From the NCBI GenBank assembly GCA_001798565.1, contig MGSR01000106.1, forward strand, positions 1 to 5,507: a stretch of 5,507 bases of DNA, written 5' to 3'. Of the stretch, positions 5,010-5,507 are shown piece after piece. The translations under genes and the position numbers were made by a program. The first letter of the stretch is position 1; every line of letters begins with the position of its first letter. The notes under the pieces are model-generated. The model saw only the letters and a list, made by a program, of their open reading frames with translations. It ran no database searches and was not told where the DNA came from. Source of the DNA: Deltaproteobacteria bacterium RIFCSPLOWO2_12_FULL_60_16. Its GTDB lineage: Bacteria > Desulfobacterota > Binatia > UBA9968.

Positions 5010-5507
5010 ATGGTGAAAATGAGAGTTCACATACTGGCGAAGGAATTGGGCATTGAGCCGAAGGATCTCATCGCCCATTTGGAGAAGATGGGACTCAAGG
5101 GCAAGAAGTCCCAGGGCTCCCTTGAGGATGATGAGGTCGGCCGCATCCGCGCCGCCCTGGCGGCCCCGCCGAAGCCTCAGGTGACCGTCGGCGAAGAAAA
5201 AGTAGTGGGCGAACGGGTGGTCACCGCGGAGGACCAGGACCTCGGGGAGATCCAGGCGCGCGAGAAGATCGTCGAGCGCAGGGTTCGAGCCAACGTGATT
5301 CGCCGCCGGACCAGCCGGATCGAAGTTATCGCTCAGAGCGTTCCCGCCAAAGCTGAAGCCGCGCCCCAGCCGCTTGAAGAGGCGCCGATGGAGGTTGCCG
5401 AGACCTCTGCCGGGCCGGTGGAAATAGCTCTGCAGCCCGAGCCTCCCAAGGCGGAACCCTCAGCGCCTGAGCCTTCGAAGGAAGAGGCGCCGGTGGTACA
5501 GGCCAAG
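5010..5507 (+). CDS. infB: Translation initiation factor IF-2, N-terminal part (cut by window edge)
   Basis: The first 166 residues, open to the window edge; the GTPase domain that brings initiator tRNA to the 30S subunit lies beyond it. Residues 4-50 form the IF2_N domain (MRVHILAKELGIEPKDL, then LIAHLEKMGLK and a final helix). Next comes a charged, Pro/Ala/Glu-rich linker (about 51-166) typical of long IF-2 proteins. Within it a basic block, EKIVERRVRANVIRRRTSR (85-103), stands out from the acidic surroundings. The start is taken as the ATG at 5010, giving MVKMRVH like the usual MxKxRV opening. The in-frame ATG at 5019 is possible and has GGTG three bases before it. Neither has a strong ribosome site; CCGGAAA at 4997-5003 may serve the first. 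Confidence 0.9.
   Translation, partial: MVKMRVHILAKELGIEPKDLIAHLEKMGLKGKKSQGSLEDDEVGRIRAALAAPPKPQVTVGEEKVVGERVVTAEDQDLGEIQAREKIVERRVRANVIRRRTSRIEVIAQSVPAKAEAAPQPLEEAPMEVAETSAGPVEIALQPEPPKAEPSAPEPSKEEAPVVQAK

Overview
This is a GC-rich bacterial window holding two divergent gene sets of familiar types, separated by one 168-base intergenic region (2726-2893). The IF-2 linker style, the NtrB/NtrC pair and the gene order resemble Deltaproteobacteria (Desulfobacterota, Myxococcota) or a neighbouring phylum such as Methylomirabilota. This placement is an impression from protein style, not a computed one.

Left arm, minus strand, transcribed away from the centre: a cytoplasmic NtrB-type sensor kinase (2725-1613), an NtrC-type sigma-54 activator (1613-168) and the first 59 codons of a thiamine phosphate synthase, thiE (178 to the left edge). 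The three genes are packed tightly. ntrB and ntrC share one base (TAATG), and ntrC and thiE overlap by 11 bases, so they look like one translationally coupled transcript. ntrB and ntrC together form a phosphorelay: the kinase histidine H152 and the receiver aspartate D54 are both present, as are the AAA+ and Fis-type HTH modules needed to activate sigma-54 promoters.

Right arm, plus strand: the conserved rimP-nusA-ylxR-infB cluster, coding for 30S maturation, transcription elongation/termination, an RNA-binding YlxR/RnpM protein and translation initiation factor IF-2. infB runs off the right edge after 166 codons. Gaps between genes are 2, 8 and 3 bases, so this is an operon. A near-perfect intrinsic terminator hairpin with a T-tract lies directly before the rimP Shine-Dalgarno sequence, and is a probable attenuator of the whole operon.

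There is no mobile element, CRISPR array, tRNA, rRNA or defence-like gene. I see no undescribed system here. The points worth a second look are regulatory: the leader terminator, an ntrB start without a Shine-Dalgarno sequence close to an extended -10 promoter, and the coupling of thiE to ntrBC. Several long open frames lie antisense to, or out of frame with, the real genes; I judge them to be shadows caused by GC-rich codon use.
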